This document shows positions 1 to 11,080 of a stretch of DNA of 64,000 bases, piece after piece. The stretch is taken from assembly GCA_907165275.2 (NCBI GenBank), contig OU015673.1:1007001-1071000 (forward strand). Reading direction: 5' to 3'. The stretch is from Zygaena filipendulae. Its lineage: Eukaryota > Arthropoda > Insecta > Lepidoptera > Zygaenidae. The first letter of the stretch is position 1; every line of letters starts with the position of its first letter. The translations under genes and the position numbers were made by a program. Below the pieces are notes generated by a model that made no database searches, was not told where the DNA came from, and was given only the letters and a program-made list of their open reading frames with translations.

Positions 1-183
1 GTTGGAATTCCGGGATAAAAAGTACCCTATGTCCTTTTCTGTACTTCTGACAACGTGCATGCCAAATTTCATCCAAATCCGTTCAGCCGTTTTTGCGTGA
101 TTGACTAACAAACATCCAAACATCTATACATCCAAACATCCACACTTTCACATTTATAATATTAGTAAGATTAGTAGGATAAT
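1..183 (-). mobile_element. Helitron-like family A, 3'-truncated by window edge
   Basis: Reverse complement of the family A pattern: AATATTATAAA-type 5' end at 165-180, internal TTTGTTAGTC/ACGGCTGAACGG-like block, then CCGGAATTCC near position 1. The CTAG end lies outside the window. Tandem ATCCAAACATC units sit at 112-143. The Helitron-like class is inferred from better-preserved copies. Confidence 0.6.
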
Positions 184-621
184 ATGAATTCTAACGGTGA
201 TCAGCAAGGAACCCTTTGCTGTGCGTTATCCGACACGCACTTGGTCGATTTTACCGCAAACGCATGTAAAAATTTTCTTTACGTCGTCAGGTGAAAAACT
301 AAAAAAAAAAAAACAGTCATTTGACATAGGCACCTGTATCTACCTATACCTACAGTCGAAACTTAACGAGAAGGGAATTTCGTTTTCTCCGCACGTCAAA
401 ATGATCTATCATTTATCCAATTTGCCACAATTTGGTGCGAGCGTTGATACTGATGCTATTTCTTTTTCTCTTCTCCCCCCGTTTTATTGCAAAAAGGAGA
501 AATTGAGTGCGCACTTTCTTCAGATTTATGTCTGCACAGACATAAATATGATGAAAGTTTTCGATGAAGAAAGATTCGAGTACTAGCGGTGCTTGTGGGT
601 TCGTTTGCGCGCTATTAGACA

Positions 622-701
622 CAAGCTATCTCCCGCGGTGTCACCTGCAATAATTTCGGAGTTCCCGTATACGTATAAACCTTTCTCTTGAATCACTCTA
701 T
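622..701 (-). mobile_element. Helitron-like 3'-end fragment
   Basis: Short piece with CCCGCGGTGTCACCTGC followed by a TTTCGGAGTTCCCG block, the reverse complement of the conserved 3' hairpin region. It stops at the ATCT duplication of the MITE that follows. Confidence 0.45.
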
Positions 702-705
702 ATCT

Positions 706-940
706 GGACATAGATAAGCAATAATGTGTTAACCCACATTGGAGAAATTTTGGGTAAATCGTGTTTTAAATTTCAGCGCCATTTTGTGTCAACAATTTTT
801 TATGTTCAAATTTTTTATACATATTTAAAAAATGTAATTAGGTAAACACGTACTTAAAAAACGTTCTCTAACTCACAATAAATTGTTCTGTATCAATAAC
901 TTCATTTTGTGGGTTAACATGTTATTGCTTATCTGCGTCC
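706..940. mobile_element. MITE-D copy 1, ATCT duplication
   Basis: Starts GGACATAGATAAGCAATA and ends TATTGCTTATCTGCGTCC, giving imperfect terminal inverted repeats of about 30 bp that include a GTTAAC box on both sides. Flanked by a perfect 4-bp duplication, ATCT (702-705 and 941-944). No coding capacity. Five copies in the window keep a 4-bp duplication, which suggests a superfamily that makes 4-bp duplications (Chapaev or Sola1, for example). The superfamily is not established. Confidence 0.8.
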
Positions 941-947
941 ATCTATT

Positions 948-1595
948 GGTGAAAAGCAGTCCGTTCAGTAGTTTTTGAGTTTGAGCGGAAGACTGTTTGA
1001 TAATATGCAAGTAGTCCTGCCAAAATAGGAGATATTTTCTTTATGCAACTGCTTGATACATAGCATTCCTTTTTTGAGGCCGGTTAAAATGTAAGCCATC
1101 CCCAAAAATTATTGCGAGTTTCGTAGCAATTCGTAGCAATTTCGTAGCATTTCGTAGCATTTTCGTACTTAGAACAGAAAAAATAACCGATTATAACGAA
1201 ATCAACACAATATGCTGTAAATGTGAGTGAAATCACATACAAAATTTGTTGCGTAGTTTGAGAGAGCTAAACGGACAGACAGACGTATAATATTATTACA
1301 GCTGTGGACTTGAAAGGTAACAATTTGGTTTCATATTATTTATAGAAATATATTATTAGGTTAGGTTTTAAGTATTTATTCCTCACGAGAACAAATTACA
1401 TATTATTTACTTGAAATGAGAAAAAGAGGACTATTTATATTATTTATTATCGTTACCTAATTCCATTTGTTTCATTTTTGTTAACATCCTATTTCGTAAC
1501 ATTCTAGTGTATCGCAAATTGACATTTTCTCTTGTGATTGCTTCAACGTTTAAAGTGAACACGTTACATTTTTGCTACTCGGTCATTTATTTCAT
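948..1595. other. No gene seen; short tandem repeat at 1119-1166
   Basis: AT-rich unique sequence. The only structure is about five imperfect units of TTCGTAGCAAT at 1119-1166. Confidence 0.5.
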
Positions 1596-1906
1596 ACTAG
1601 CTGTTCCCTGTGGTTTCACCTGCATTAGTTTCGGAGATCCCGCGGGTTTCCGGGATGAAAATACCTTACCACCCTATATTTTTTTCTGTATCTACCCTTT
1701 AAAACGTGTAGGTAGTATGCAAAATTTTATGTAGATTCTTCCGCGTTACGTTCTAAATTCCCGTGGGAATTCTAGGATAAAAAGTAGCATTTCTGCTTTT
1801 CTGTACCCCTGACAACGTGTATGCAATATTTCGTGGTGATCGGTTCAGCCGTTCAACCGTGAAAGCGCAACAAAAAACAAACTCACTTTATAATATTAGT
1901 AAGGAT
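1596..1906 (-). mobile_element. Helitron-like family A copy with duplicated inner block
   Basis: Begins with reverse-complemented CAGCTAGT (ACTAGCTGTTCC) and a GGTTTCACC hairpin arm, and ends TAATATTAGTAAGGAT. The segment 'CCCGxGGGxxTxCGGGAT' occurs twice (about 1647-1668 and 1760-1783), so the copy is internally duplicated or nested. Confidence 0.6.
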
Positions 1907-2029
1907 ATATTAAAAAAAAACTGTTGTATTTATATCTGTCATGGTATAGTTATTGTAAAAACCGTCTGCTGGAAGAAACTCCACATGGAATAAGCATGAC
2001 CCTTGTACATGATTACTTTTATACTTTTT

Positions 2030-2087
2030 TCCTTTTTTGTTGTCCTTGTGTGCATTAATTGTTAAATAAATAAATAAATAAATAAAC
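2030..2087 (+). repeat. LINE-type 3' tail with (TAAA)n
   Basis: T-rich leader followed by TTGTTAAATAAATAAATAAA, typical of jockey/CR1-like LINE 3' ends. No coding portion is visible upstream, so this is a 5'-truncated remnant or a simple repeat. Confidence 0.4.
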
Positions 2088-2328
2088 CGTTAGTTTGTAA
2101 TGGCATTGTCCTGGTAACTATTTGCGTGCGTCCCGACATGTATGCGTCTCAGAATCAAATGTTATCGATGGTAACGATTTTACATGCATGTAGCACCCAC
2201 CGCAACACGATATTATCTGTCTTCAGCATTTTACAAAATAACCGTTACTTTGTTCACTAATACACGCGCCCTGGCACGAGCCGTCACCACACACATCCCG
2301 CACGTGCAACGTCGCTTCGCTAGTATAC

Positions 2329-2564
2329 CGCCGCACTCAGAGTCGACTCTAATGATTACTTAGTTAAGTATTGATTTTTAAAACAAAACTGCCGCAATCA
2401 GACAAGTTTAATAAATTAATGTTAATTGCCATTTAACTAATTAAGTTACATCTCATTAAATGCCAATTAAAATTATTTTACTGAAAGTCTCTGATTGCGG
2501 CAGTTTTGTTTTAAAAATCTATACTTAACTAAGTAATCATTAAAGTCAACTCTGAGTGCAGCCG
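2329..2564. mobile_element. MITE-E copy 1, long fold-back element
   Basis: Left arm (CCGCACTCAGAGT ... GATTTTTAAAACAAAACTG, about 2329-2400) is almost the exact reverse complement of the right arm (about 2485-2564). The arms are about 75 bp and the whole element would fold into a hairpin. Related copies lie at 14.8, 46.2-46.5 and 63.7 kb. No coding capacity. Confidence 0.8.
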
Positions 2565-2781
2565 ATAGAGTATTTACGGTGCGCACAGACTATAAAACAT
2601 AGAATGTTATACAACATTGTTAAATAAGATGTTTCAGAGAATGTGGGAACTGGATGTTATAATAATATGTTATACAAATTAGTCACGTTAGTGTTTGGTT
2701 TTTCTTTTAATATTTAAAAGTACAACAGTCGCTGCCGCAGCTATTATTGAGACGTCCTTTCAGCGACGAAATTGCGGATAG

Positions 2782-2872
2782 CATTTATTTATTTATTTAA
2801 AACTTTATGCACATCATGGTACAAAGGCGGACTTAATGCCACAATGGCATTATCTGCCAGTCAACCTTCAGG
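2782..2872 (-). repeat. LINE 3' end with (TAAA)n tail
   Basis: On the minus strand it reads as a 3' end: a GGCATTAAGTCCGCCTTTGT block, GTGCATAAAGTTTT, then AAATAAATAAATAA. The same block recurs at 44404 and 56213. 5'-truncated LINE copy, probably jockey-like. Confidence 0.65.
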
Positions 2873-2875
2873 TAG

Positions 2876-3789
2876 CATAGCACTGAAGAATGAGAAACGA
2901 AAATGGTTAACATTGTCATATTGCATTGTTAGTGTACAATGTGTGTAAAATCTTGTTTTATGTAGCAATGTTGAATAACAAGGTTACATAATATACATAA
3001 CACACACACACATGCACGCACACACACTCACACACACACACATATACATATACATACACACACACACATACACTTCAAAACTATTTCACACGTTTTATTT
3101 AAATATTAAGTTATAAAATCAGTATGCTTTCGGATGTGTATTCTGTTAATTTTAAATTAGTTATGAGGAGCGGAGTCTCCTGGCACAGGAATAATTATGC
3201 CTAAAAGGAGGCTCCATCTATTTACCTAGTTATAAGTTCATATTGTGAAAGTAATAAATAATTTTTGATTTTTCTTTTTTTTGACATAATGTGGACGTAT
3301 TTAACACAAGTTATCTAACATGTCACAGAGTCTGTACGCACCGTTATGGATATGCCTGAGGCTAGGGTAACTTCAATGTTTTGCAATATCAAATACATAA
3401 GTTTGAATATTATTGTTTATTGTAAACCTATCAAACGAGAAAAGTGACTCGAAAGACCTTTGAAGTAACCGCCCCTTCATGCGTCCAGCTATCCCACCTG
3501 CGGACAGCACGCGGATCTTTGCCCGGGGAAATCCTGCGGATTGGTATAAAAAGGTATTTTCATTAGAATTTTCGCCATCGGAGTTTTTATGCTCGACGCG
3601 TCGACAGTGAAGTTTGTTTATTAAATAAAATTTGCATTTGAGTCTTCAGCGAACAGAATTTTGTTTTAGCTACCGGAGACGAAGGGCGGTGGCGTTTTTG
3701 AAGTGTAACTTTTTGGGACGAAATAAAAGGTTACGATTTCGGTTACGTTACTCAAATTTAGTATGAGTTTATAAACGACCGAATGTTGA
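2876..3789. other. No gene seen; (CA)n microsatellite at 2999-3072
   Basis: Interrupted CA/CATA microsatellite followed by AT-rich sequence with no recognised family. 3480-3620 is more GC-balanced and could be host sequence, but shows no clear reading frame. Confidence 0.5.
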
Positions 3790-4105
3790 TATACAACGTG
3801 TTAATGAATTGACTGAAAACTAGAAAGTAGTTTGTTCAGAATCGACTTGCGAATCGATCGCACCATGTTCTAAAATAGGTTATATTTTTTCACTTTTACT
3901 AGCCCATGTCTAAAAAAATCTAATCGGTCATTGACACGTAGGCGCGGGCGCAACGCTTGAAATTTCGTGGATAGGTTACCTCCTAACTAATGTTGAATAA
4001 GTTTTAGGCTATTTTTTGACATAATTTATATTTTAATAATATTATTGTTTATTTTTTTAAATGAGGTGTATCAGGTTTTTGGTTAATTCATTAACACGTT
4101 GTATA
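3790..4105. mobile_element. MITE-K copy 1, TIR TATACAACGTGTTAATG
   Basis: 316 bp with inverted ends TATACAACGTGTTAATG / CATTAACACGTTGTATA. TA at each end fits a Tc1/mariner-type TA target, but duplication and TIR cannot be separated because the end is palindromic. No ORF. A second copy at 47125-47907 is interrupted. Confidence 0.75.
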
Positions 4106-5470
4106 TAGCTGTATAATGACGCTTGAATGACGGTTCGAACCCGATGGTTTCTCTAAGAACTTTTTGTTGTCTCTTTTTAACCACTTTTTTTCTTTTTTAA
4201 ACACAACGCATCAGTTTTTATTAAATACAATTTATGATACTCCAAAGTCGTACTGGGGATTTCCAATGAACAATTTCTGTGTTACGGTTGTATAAGAAAG
4301 TGTCGGTCCCTCAAAATGCTTTAGCCCCATTGATAGTAAGTAAACCTAGTACCTTAATCAAAATAGTGACAAAAGATAATAACCACAAATTTGTAAAATC
4401 TGTATTTACAATTTTTTTTGCGTATATTTTCAGTATATTTCAGTAAAATGTATTTTTCCGACTTCAATGTTTATCCATTTGCATTAGTTTGTATGAACTC
4501 GTATTTGATGTGACAAAATGTGTTACAAGAAATCTGTTTTAGCGAGCGAGTTGCGCGCAGTTATTAACGGTTACTTGTGTTGGTGTTCAAATGAGAATGA
4601 ATAGACGTTGGGATGACTTTAGGAGTGCTGGAGAGTTTTCTTGAAAGGAACATGTAATAAAATGATGGAGAAATATAGCAACGGCCAACGGCATAAAGTA
4701 TAATAAAGTTGGAGTTAGTTCGGCTTTTGATCACGAATATTTTGTTTACTTGCCGCGCGATCCGCTCCTCCGTTCACGTTTCGAAAGTTTACCTTTCAAA
4801 TTGTCACGACTCTTTCGGTGGATCGATAGCGATGAAACAAAGCTTTCGTTTTAAATTGGAGGAAGCAGTTGTGAAAGGTTTTCTTTATTACACAGGATAT
4901 TTTTAATCTCGAGGCCAGAACAGTCAGTCTTTGAATCTTATACTGGTAATGATCTTCTTTTTTTAATAAATGCCAACTTTGAAGACGTGCCAATGACGGC
5001 TGAAGGACTAGCTTCCATGAATACGTACTTAGTAAATACAACAAAATAATATTCATATGAAAATATGTGGGTGGTAGATCTATATACATATTTTGAAATC
5101 TCGGGAGGTCGAAAATGAAGCAGTAAATAAGCAATTAAAAAAAGAAAGCCTATAGATAATATTTATATACCCACTAGAAATATACAACCAATAACTTAAT
5201 ATAGAAAACAAATAACATTAATGAACTATTCTGAAGAAATACTAACGTTAGTAATAAACTGTAACTAATATCAAAAGTGCTTACAATTTTTTGATTCTGA
5301 CCGTACGATCGTGACCCCGCGGGGCACTGCTAGTTCTATACGATACAGGAAAGTGACGTAGGTACCCCTCATGTATAATTCTGACGTAAGTAGGTAGGTA
5401 GGTACCAACAAGAGATGTCAAGGGAATCTCGGAATACACTACACAGCGGCGGGCTTCAACATACCTATAG
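4106..5470. other. No gene seen
   Basis: AT-rich, no recognised repeat family and no ORF with convincing composition. A perfect RNA polymerase III B-box-like string (GGTTCGAACCC) lies at 4132-4142, but no matching tRNA fold or A box was seen. Confidence 0.4.
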
Positions 5471-5713
5471 CAAAGTGTGTGAATTCGATTTTCCCATGTA
5501 TAATTCAAAATGTAAAGCTATGAAGCGTCCCATCGGTGACGAAGTACGACGCTCCAGGGAGCTTAGGAGGTTTCAGGCCGTAAAAAAAAACAACAACAGA
5601 AATCTTATCTTACCACAGACGTGGTACATAGATTCGATTAGACGAAGCAAGCTCGTTAAATTGTATGAAGCTGAAAACACCGATGGAACCGCTCTAACCA
5701 CAGACAAAGATTA
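5471..5713 (+). CDS. Candidate internal exon, unassigned
   Basis: An open stretch of exactly 81 codons lies between a possible acceptor (polypyrimidine-poor ACATACCTATAG ending at 5470) and a good donor (GTAAGT at 5714-5719). The frame stays open from 5415; its stop codon TAG at 5712-5714 would be interrupted by the donor. The predicted peptide is basic and polar (KCKAMKRPIGDEVRRSRELRRF... then LPQTWYIDSIRRSKLVKLY) and less AT-biased than its surroundings. I do not recognise a family. It could equally be the remnant of a transposon gene or a chance ORF. Confidence 0.3.
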
Positions 5714-5806
5714 GTAAGTATCTTTATACAAAGCATTTAGCCCTTTACAATTTTTTTTTACTAAAATATAATCTGTGTATAAAATAATAGGATTATTTAA
5801 ATGGAT

Positions 5807-6195
5807 TTACCTGAATTTTTGGCGGGATTCTAACAGAAATGGGCGTTAGTTTTATTTCTTTGTTTTACAAATTAGTTTATCGTAATTAATATTGTGTGAA
5901 TGTGGTGGATTTTGCATAATAGTGATCCGTTAGTGATGAACAGTGTGTGGAAACAGTGAAATAAGATGAAATGGAGCCTTCATCGGGAGGTTGTCGTTTT
6001 ACTATACGACTTCGCACAGTGCGTCCTATTACGGATCAACTGTGAAGAGTTGCTGCCTAAAGGTTCGGTAAAGCATCGAAATGCATCTCACCAATGCGTT
6101 TTGATGTTAATAACTTTAGAAGAAGAATAACAAACTGAATTGTCTGTATGGACTTAGATTCCTTTGCCTTCTCCAAAAGGAATAAAAAAATAAAC
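5807..6195 (+). repeat. Dispersed repeat J copy 1
   Basis: Shares long blocks with 36208-36548: TTTTGGCGGGATT, ATTAGTTTATCGT, a block starting AAATAAGATGAAATGGAGCC, GCATCTCACCA, and CTGTATGGACT. It has an A-rich 3' end. No ORF. Possibly a SINE-like retroposon. Class not established. Confidence 0.6.
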
Positions 6196-6252
6196 AAATT
6201 TACTTTTAAGATTATTCCATGCAAATATAGGTATGATAGATTTTATTCTAGA

Positions 6253-6476
6253 CTAGCAGCTGTCCCGCACGTTTTCACCAGCGACAATTTCGAAGTTCCC
6301 GCGGAATTGTTCCATACAAACTTTGCAACCCGTTTTCATCCTCTTAGGGGTTGAATTTTCAAAAATTCTTTCTTACCGGATGCCTACGTCATACAAAGAA
6401 CACACCCTCCAAGTTTCAGGTCTCTACGATCAGCGGTTTAGGCTATGCGTTGAGTCATTCAGTACAAAGGATTTTA
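6253..6476 (-). mobile_element. Helitron-like family L copy 1
   Basis: Reverse complement ends in CTAG (6253-6256) next to a CCGCG-type hairpin remnant. The interior matches 62894-63120 in inverse orientation, including the CTCCAAGTTTCAGGTCTCTA block. No coding capacity. Confidence 0.6.
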
Positions 6477-6478
6477 TA

Positions 6479-6684
6479 TCTAATATACATAAATCACGTG
6501 TCACGTTGTTTGTCCGCGATGGACTCCGAAACTACTGAACGGATTTTGATAAAATTTTGCAACCATTTATAATATGGTCCAACTTAAAAGATAGGATAGT
6601 TTTTACCCGGAATTCCCGCGGGAACTCTGAAATTACCGCGGGAACTCCGAAATTACCGCGGAAGAAATCGCGGGGGACAGCTAG
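6479..6684 (+). mobile_element. Helitron-like family B copy
   Basis: Begins TCTAATATACATAAATCACG and ends GGGGGACAGCTAG, followed by T. Before the end is a short hairpin, CCGCG-GAAGAAAT-CGCGG. TC start, CTAG end and a 3' hairpin are the accepted Helitron structural marks. Abuts copy L1 two bases upstream. Confidence 0.65.
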
Positions 6685-6689
6685 TATAC

Positions 6690-8290
6690 TATAGATTGCA
6701 AAAGTATTTTTTTTATTTAGGCACTTTAAAAGTTTTTTTGCGTGTTAAAAATAAATAGTTAAATTAAAAAAAAAAAATTAACAGAAATAACTAATATTTA
6801 CTTTCGTACGGACCCTTAAAAATCTGAGACGCATACCTGCTCACTACTATTTGACGATCTCGCTTTGTATAGATTTCCAGTCAAATGATTTCACATTTAG
6901 GATTCAAGGAAAGGTATACACTATACACCGTGCGCCTATAGAAAAGTCGTTTTCTCGTCGAACCTTCCACCCTCCTTCCTATGCGCGATCCGAGATTTTT
7001 GTTAATAGAAATGTTCTGGCACGAGTTTTTTTTTTATCAAAAAAGGCATATTTTCCGTTGCGAATGGACCCTTGGACAATTGCCGGCGTCGTATCTCCCT
7101 GCCCGCGATTTCTCTGTGTACCTACTCCCCTTGTATTTTTGTCTTCTGAATAGATATCGAATACTTTCAGTGTCAGTTTCACGAGAATAAATTCAAAAAG
7201 GTCTGCTGTAAGCGATATTTTTTTGTTCAGAACATACAATAGCTGTTTGCCTGCGGTTTTGGCCGGTTGTAGTTATTTAAGAACTTCTTTGATGGGCTGG
7301 GATGGAAACAGCGTGAGGTGTGGTGACTTCGACACCCTGCAAACGTAAAGCTTCTTACGTATTGTATAAAAAAAATCTATTTATTTATTTATTAAAAACC
7401 AATAAGTACAAAATACAAAATTCACATATTTCCAGTGCAACAAAAACCAAATTTGGTTTGTCTGTGCACTGTGACACTGCGACACTGCGAGTGTGCGAGT
7501 GTGTTTGAGGCTACATTTACATTATTCTCTGTGCGTTATCTATAAATTAATAATAAACCTTTTAGTCCACTACAATAAAGAGCTTGAGTGGAGACCTAAA
7601 CGATTCCTTCAAAAGCTTGTTCAAGGTGCTTAAAGAGTGAACATTCCAAGTCTTGCCGTATAGTCGGTGTGCCTGATAGGAGAGGGGGAGGTTCCAGTTT
7701 GTGGTTTTCCGCTAAGATCTCAAAAATGGTGCGCCGCAGTGAAAAATTCTCGTATATTAAATGAAAGCTTATTAAATTCTATACAAATTTCGACTTCACA
7801 ATCGTTTTCGAACTACACACATAGATACAGTGGATGGATTGAGGTTTTCGTCCTCTTTGACCGTAGCTTGGCGAGGATTCTTCGTGGCAAGACGCCATTT
7901 TTATAAAAATGGTGGCGCTAACGGTATAGGTACGAGGTAGCAAAGTAACATCAGAATCTATAAAAAAAAAAAAAAATACAAACTCCCGATTGTACTAGTA
8001 TCGATTGTACTAGTAAATCGATTAATAACAACAAGCTTTTTAAATTGAGCGATTTTTTAAATTAATATTATGATTTTTGTTATAATATCAATATTATAGC
8101 TTTGTCATACAAAAAAATAACGTTCAGGGCTCACGCAAAGCCGGGTCACATCACTAACGAATAAATCTGTCGTAAAACGATCGTTAATAATATGCCAATG
8201 ACTAATAATAAAACGGCTATAAAATCTTATTTTATTACATTCAGGATATTCATCGGACACGTCGAGGTCACATATGGTTTTGTATATACA
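6690..8290. other. No gene seen; possible LINE tail at 7378-7400
   Basis: AT-rich sequence with an interrupted TATTTATTTATTTATT stretch at 7378-7393 that may be a LINE tail on the minus strand, short GACACTGC repeats near 7470, and a 15-bp direct duplication (CGATTGTACTAGTA) at about 7986-8016. ORFs at 6851-7153 and 7667-7906 have no recognisable content. Confidence 0.45.
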
Positions 8291-8610
8291 ATGGGCATGT
8301 TGACTAAATTTTATTTTTTAGTCCGTCTTGTAGATTATTAAAAAATATTGGACACGTATTTTTTCTTTTTTTACGTAATCAAAAAATAACGGCGATATAT
8401 TGATTTGAAATTTCGCGTGACGTCACTATTCTGACAGTTTGTATGGCGGTTTTAGCGGTTAGTGACGTCACGACCCCCTCACCTTAAACTTTAAAGCGCT
8501 TTATCTCTGTATATTTTAATTTATTTGAAAAAGCAAAAAATACGTGTCTATTTTTTTATTTTCTGACGGACTAATTAGAATTTTGATTTTCAAAAGTAGT
8601 CCACATCCCA
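8291..8610 (+). mobile_element. MITE-C copy 1 with paired TGACGTCA boxes
   Basis: Starts GGGCATGTTGACTAA and ends AGTAGTCCACATCCC. The two halves are imperfect inverted copies (AGTCCGTC, GGACACGTATTTTTTC and their complements), so the element is a fold-back of about 320 bp. Near the centre are two palindromic TGACGTCA boxes, 8418-8425 and 8463-8470. No ORF. Better copies are flanked by TA, suggesting a Tc1/mariner-type origin. Confidence 0.8.
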
Positions 8611-8947
8611 ATTACTAACAGATAAATGTGGATCAAATAAATGTATAAAAAAATATCTTCAAAGGTATATTTCCACATTAAAAAAAAAAGAAAAATACCT
8701 ACGCACTATATTTTTTGTACCATAACCCACGACAGAAGGGCAGTGGTTCGGGAGGAATGGCGACGGGTTGTCAAGCATGCTACCAATCCGGAACCGATGA
8801 CCACGACCACTCTGTCAAGAGTGTAACGACTAAGAAGAAGAAGAACCCACGATAGATGTACATAATCGTTATGAATTAGGTATAATCGAAAAAGGAATTG
8901 ATAAAATTTTTGAAAGACTTCCAACTAAAATAATACATATTATAGAT

Positions 8948-9226
8948 GAAATGAAAATTTTGCAATTTTGTTAGTTTGCGTCGTATTTTTTGCTTTTTCA
9001 AATTAATGAAAAAAAATCTTTAGATACCTACACTATAGCCAACCGCACACCGCCAACAGCACATTGAAGTTTAGAAATGGGGGCTCATGTTCTCATAACC
9101 CCATTTAAACCGTACCAATTCATGACGTCACGCGGCATTTCGACTCAACGTATCGCTGTTAATTTTTTTATTTTGATTAAAAAAAGAAAAAAATATTTAT
9201 CCAATATTTTCAATTAGTCTAGGTAG
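8948..9226 (-). mobile_element. MITE-C degenerate copy
   Basis: Retains CGTATTTTTTGCTTTTTC, TTGAAGTTTAG, one TGACGTCACGCGGCATTTCG box and ATTAGTCTAG in family order on the minus strand. The left TGACGTCA box is lost. Confidence 0.65.
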
Positions 9227-9913
9227 GTACATGACGGAGTTAAAACTAAAATTCATTCATAAAATAAATAGAAAATCTTGATACTCGATAGTATACTATT
9301 TAAATGCAATGCAAAAAAACACAGTTATGTTATATGACTTTTAACCTTAAATATGTTATATGGCTTTGTCATGACCTCTTCCATTCGTCTGTTTGTACTT
9401 TTATTACTTTTTTACTTTTATTTGTAGGGCTGAGGGCTTGCGTAGCTCTAGATAATGTTTAGCGGTGGAAAAGCAACGCATCAAACAATCCATATAAACG
9501 ATACCAGAGCAAGTACTGGCAGTTTGTGTAACGAATTTGTTTAAAAAAATCAATAAATAAAAAAAAAAACAATGTAGAGAGAATCCTCTGGGTGTTTGGC
9601 GGGACTTCAAGATGGCGGTTCCGTTATTTATTTTCGTGTAGATTAGAAAACAGTTCTTAAAAAGTTGTTCAAATTAAATTGTTTGATTATTAATTATTTT
9701 TAAAACATTTGAATGAATTCAATTCACAATAATATATTTTAATTGCCCTAAAAGAAACCCTAAAAAATAAGACAAAAAAAGAAACGACTGAGTAAAAGTA
9801 TGGAATGTATAGTTAAACGAAGCATGTAATGGAAGGAGGATAGGTATTTTATAATAATAAATATATTAACATACTTCAAATTAATTATGTACATTGGCAC
9901 TATATCTATCTAA
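9227..9913. other. No gene seen
   Basis: AT-rich unique sequence with poly(A)/poly(T) tracts only. Confidence 0.4.
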
Positions 9914-10143
9914 TCTAATATATATAAATCACGTGTCACGTTGTTTGTCCGCGATGGACTCCGAAACTACTGAACGGATTTTGATAAAATTTTGCAACCG
10001 TTTATAATATGGTCCAACTTAAAAGATAGGATAGTTTTTATCCCGGAATTCCCTCGGGAACTGAAGGACATAGAGTACTTTTTTCCCGCAACCTCCGCGG
10101 GAACTCCGAAATTACTGCGGATGAAATCGCGGGGGACAGCTAG
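9914..10143 (+). mobile_element. Helitron-like family B, complete copy
   Basis: A|TC start (TCTAATATATATAAATCACG) and CTAG|T end, so the insertion lies between A and T as Helitrons do. The 3' hairpin is slightly decayed (CTGCG-GATGAAAT-CGCGG). Reads GTTTGTCCGCGATGGACTCC, a GATTTTGATAAAATTTTG block and ATCCCGGAATTCCC, shared by all B copies. No ORF. Confidence 0.7.
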
Positions 10144-10423
10144 TAAAGGTATAAAACTATTAAAGCGCTACGATCCTGCTGCACTTCGTCAGTCTTCATC
10201 GCGTACCTATTTCATTCTTCAGCAAATCACAGTAATGATTTTACGTTCCTCCTAGCGTCACCGGATTCGCCGAACTGCCGAGCCGTGTGTCACCACTCGC
10301 CACCAAACCGTTGTAAATATTGACACGAGCCATAACACACCGTAAAGCGGTGTTGCGCGGCGTTGTAACCGATGAGTCGAGTTGGCTAAACTGCCATGAT
10401 AGAACACAGGATGGGTAATACGC

Positions 10424-10791
10424 TTTTTCATTACTCATACTCGGAAAGTAGGTCTGAAGTTGCCTAAGAAGCGGGTTGAAAGTAACCCTTTTCAGCCCTA
10501 GGGAGAATCGCTATCAACTGACAACTGTCAAATTATTAAAAAAAAAACTAGGTCTATTTTCACATTTCTATTGAACCACGTTCCAACTTTCTATACAGCC
10601 AGCGCGATGTAAAATTGAAATAACGTAAAGTTTAAGTAAGTAGGTATTAATTAAAATAAAACTCACTCATTTTTTCTTTAGCTAATTCCTATTTTTATTT
10701 TGACTTTCCTTGCATTCGTAATGAAAAGCACAGTGTTATCCTCGGGAGAAAGACTTGTATTACTTTCACCCCTAGGATAACAATGTACTAT
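10424..10791 (+). mobile_element. Repeat F copy 1
   Basis: The outer parts match 12577-12941: about 100 bp from CATTACTCATACTCGG to AGGGAGAATCGCT, and about 140 bp from AAACTCACTCATTTTT to CCCCTAGGATAACAATG. The central 120 bp differs between the copies. Non-coding; class unknown. Confidence 0.65.
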
Positions 10792-10800
10792 TAAATTACC

Positions 10801-10945
10801 TACCTGTGCTATGCGGTTTTAACCGCGTCATTTCGGAGTTCCCACAGGAATTCCTGAAAACGTGTATGCAAATTTTAAATGATAGGTTGAGTAGTTAAAG
10901 CGTGAAAGTGAAAGAAACAACCAAACTCATACCTATTCCTATTTA
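10801..10945 (-). mobile_element. Helitron-like family A, degenerate
   Basis: TGCGGTTTTAACCGCG followed by TTTCGGAGTTCCCAC and a GTGAAAGTGAAAG block. The 5' end is poorly preserved. Confidence 0.45.
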
Positions 10946-11080
10946 TGTAGTGAAGAGGCAGGGATGTGACTTGAGTCAGTTAAGTTTAAGTTAACTACGA
11001 ATCTTAGTATAGTGGTAGAGCACTTTCTATCAGGTGCAGTCACTGGGCATTGCTATACCTAATATCTTATCTTATCTTAA

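Noticed and set aside
197..586. 129-residue ORF near the left edge
   Set aside because: Lys/Ser/Phe-rich with low-complexity runs; no family and no gene context.
4132..4142. GGTTCGAACCC, a perfect RNA polymerase III B box
   Set aside because: No A box at the right distance and no cloverleaf; it lies just outside a MITE.
11004..11040. TTAGTATAGTGGTAGAGCAC, tRNA A-box/D-arm-like
   Set aside because: No anticodon arm or T arm follows; at most a decayed tRNA-derived fragment.
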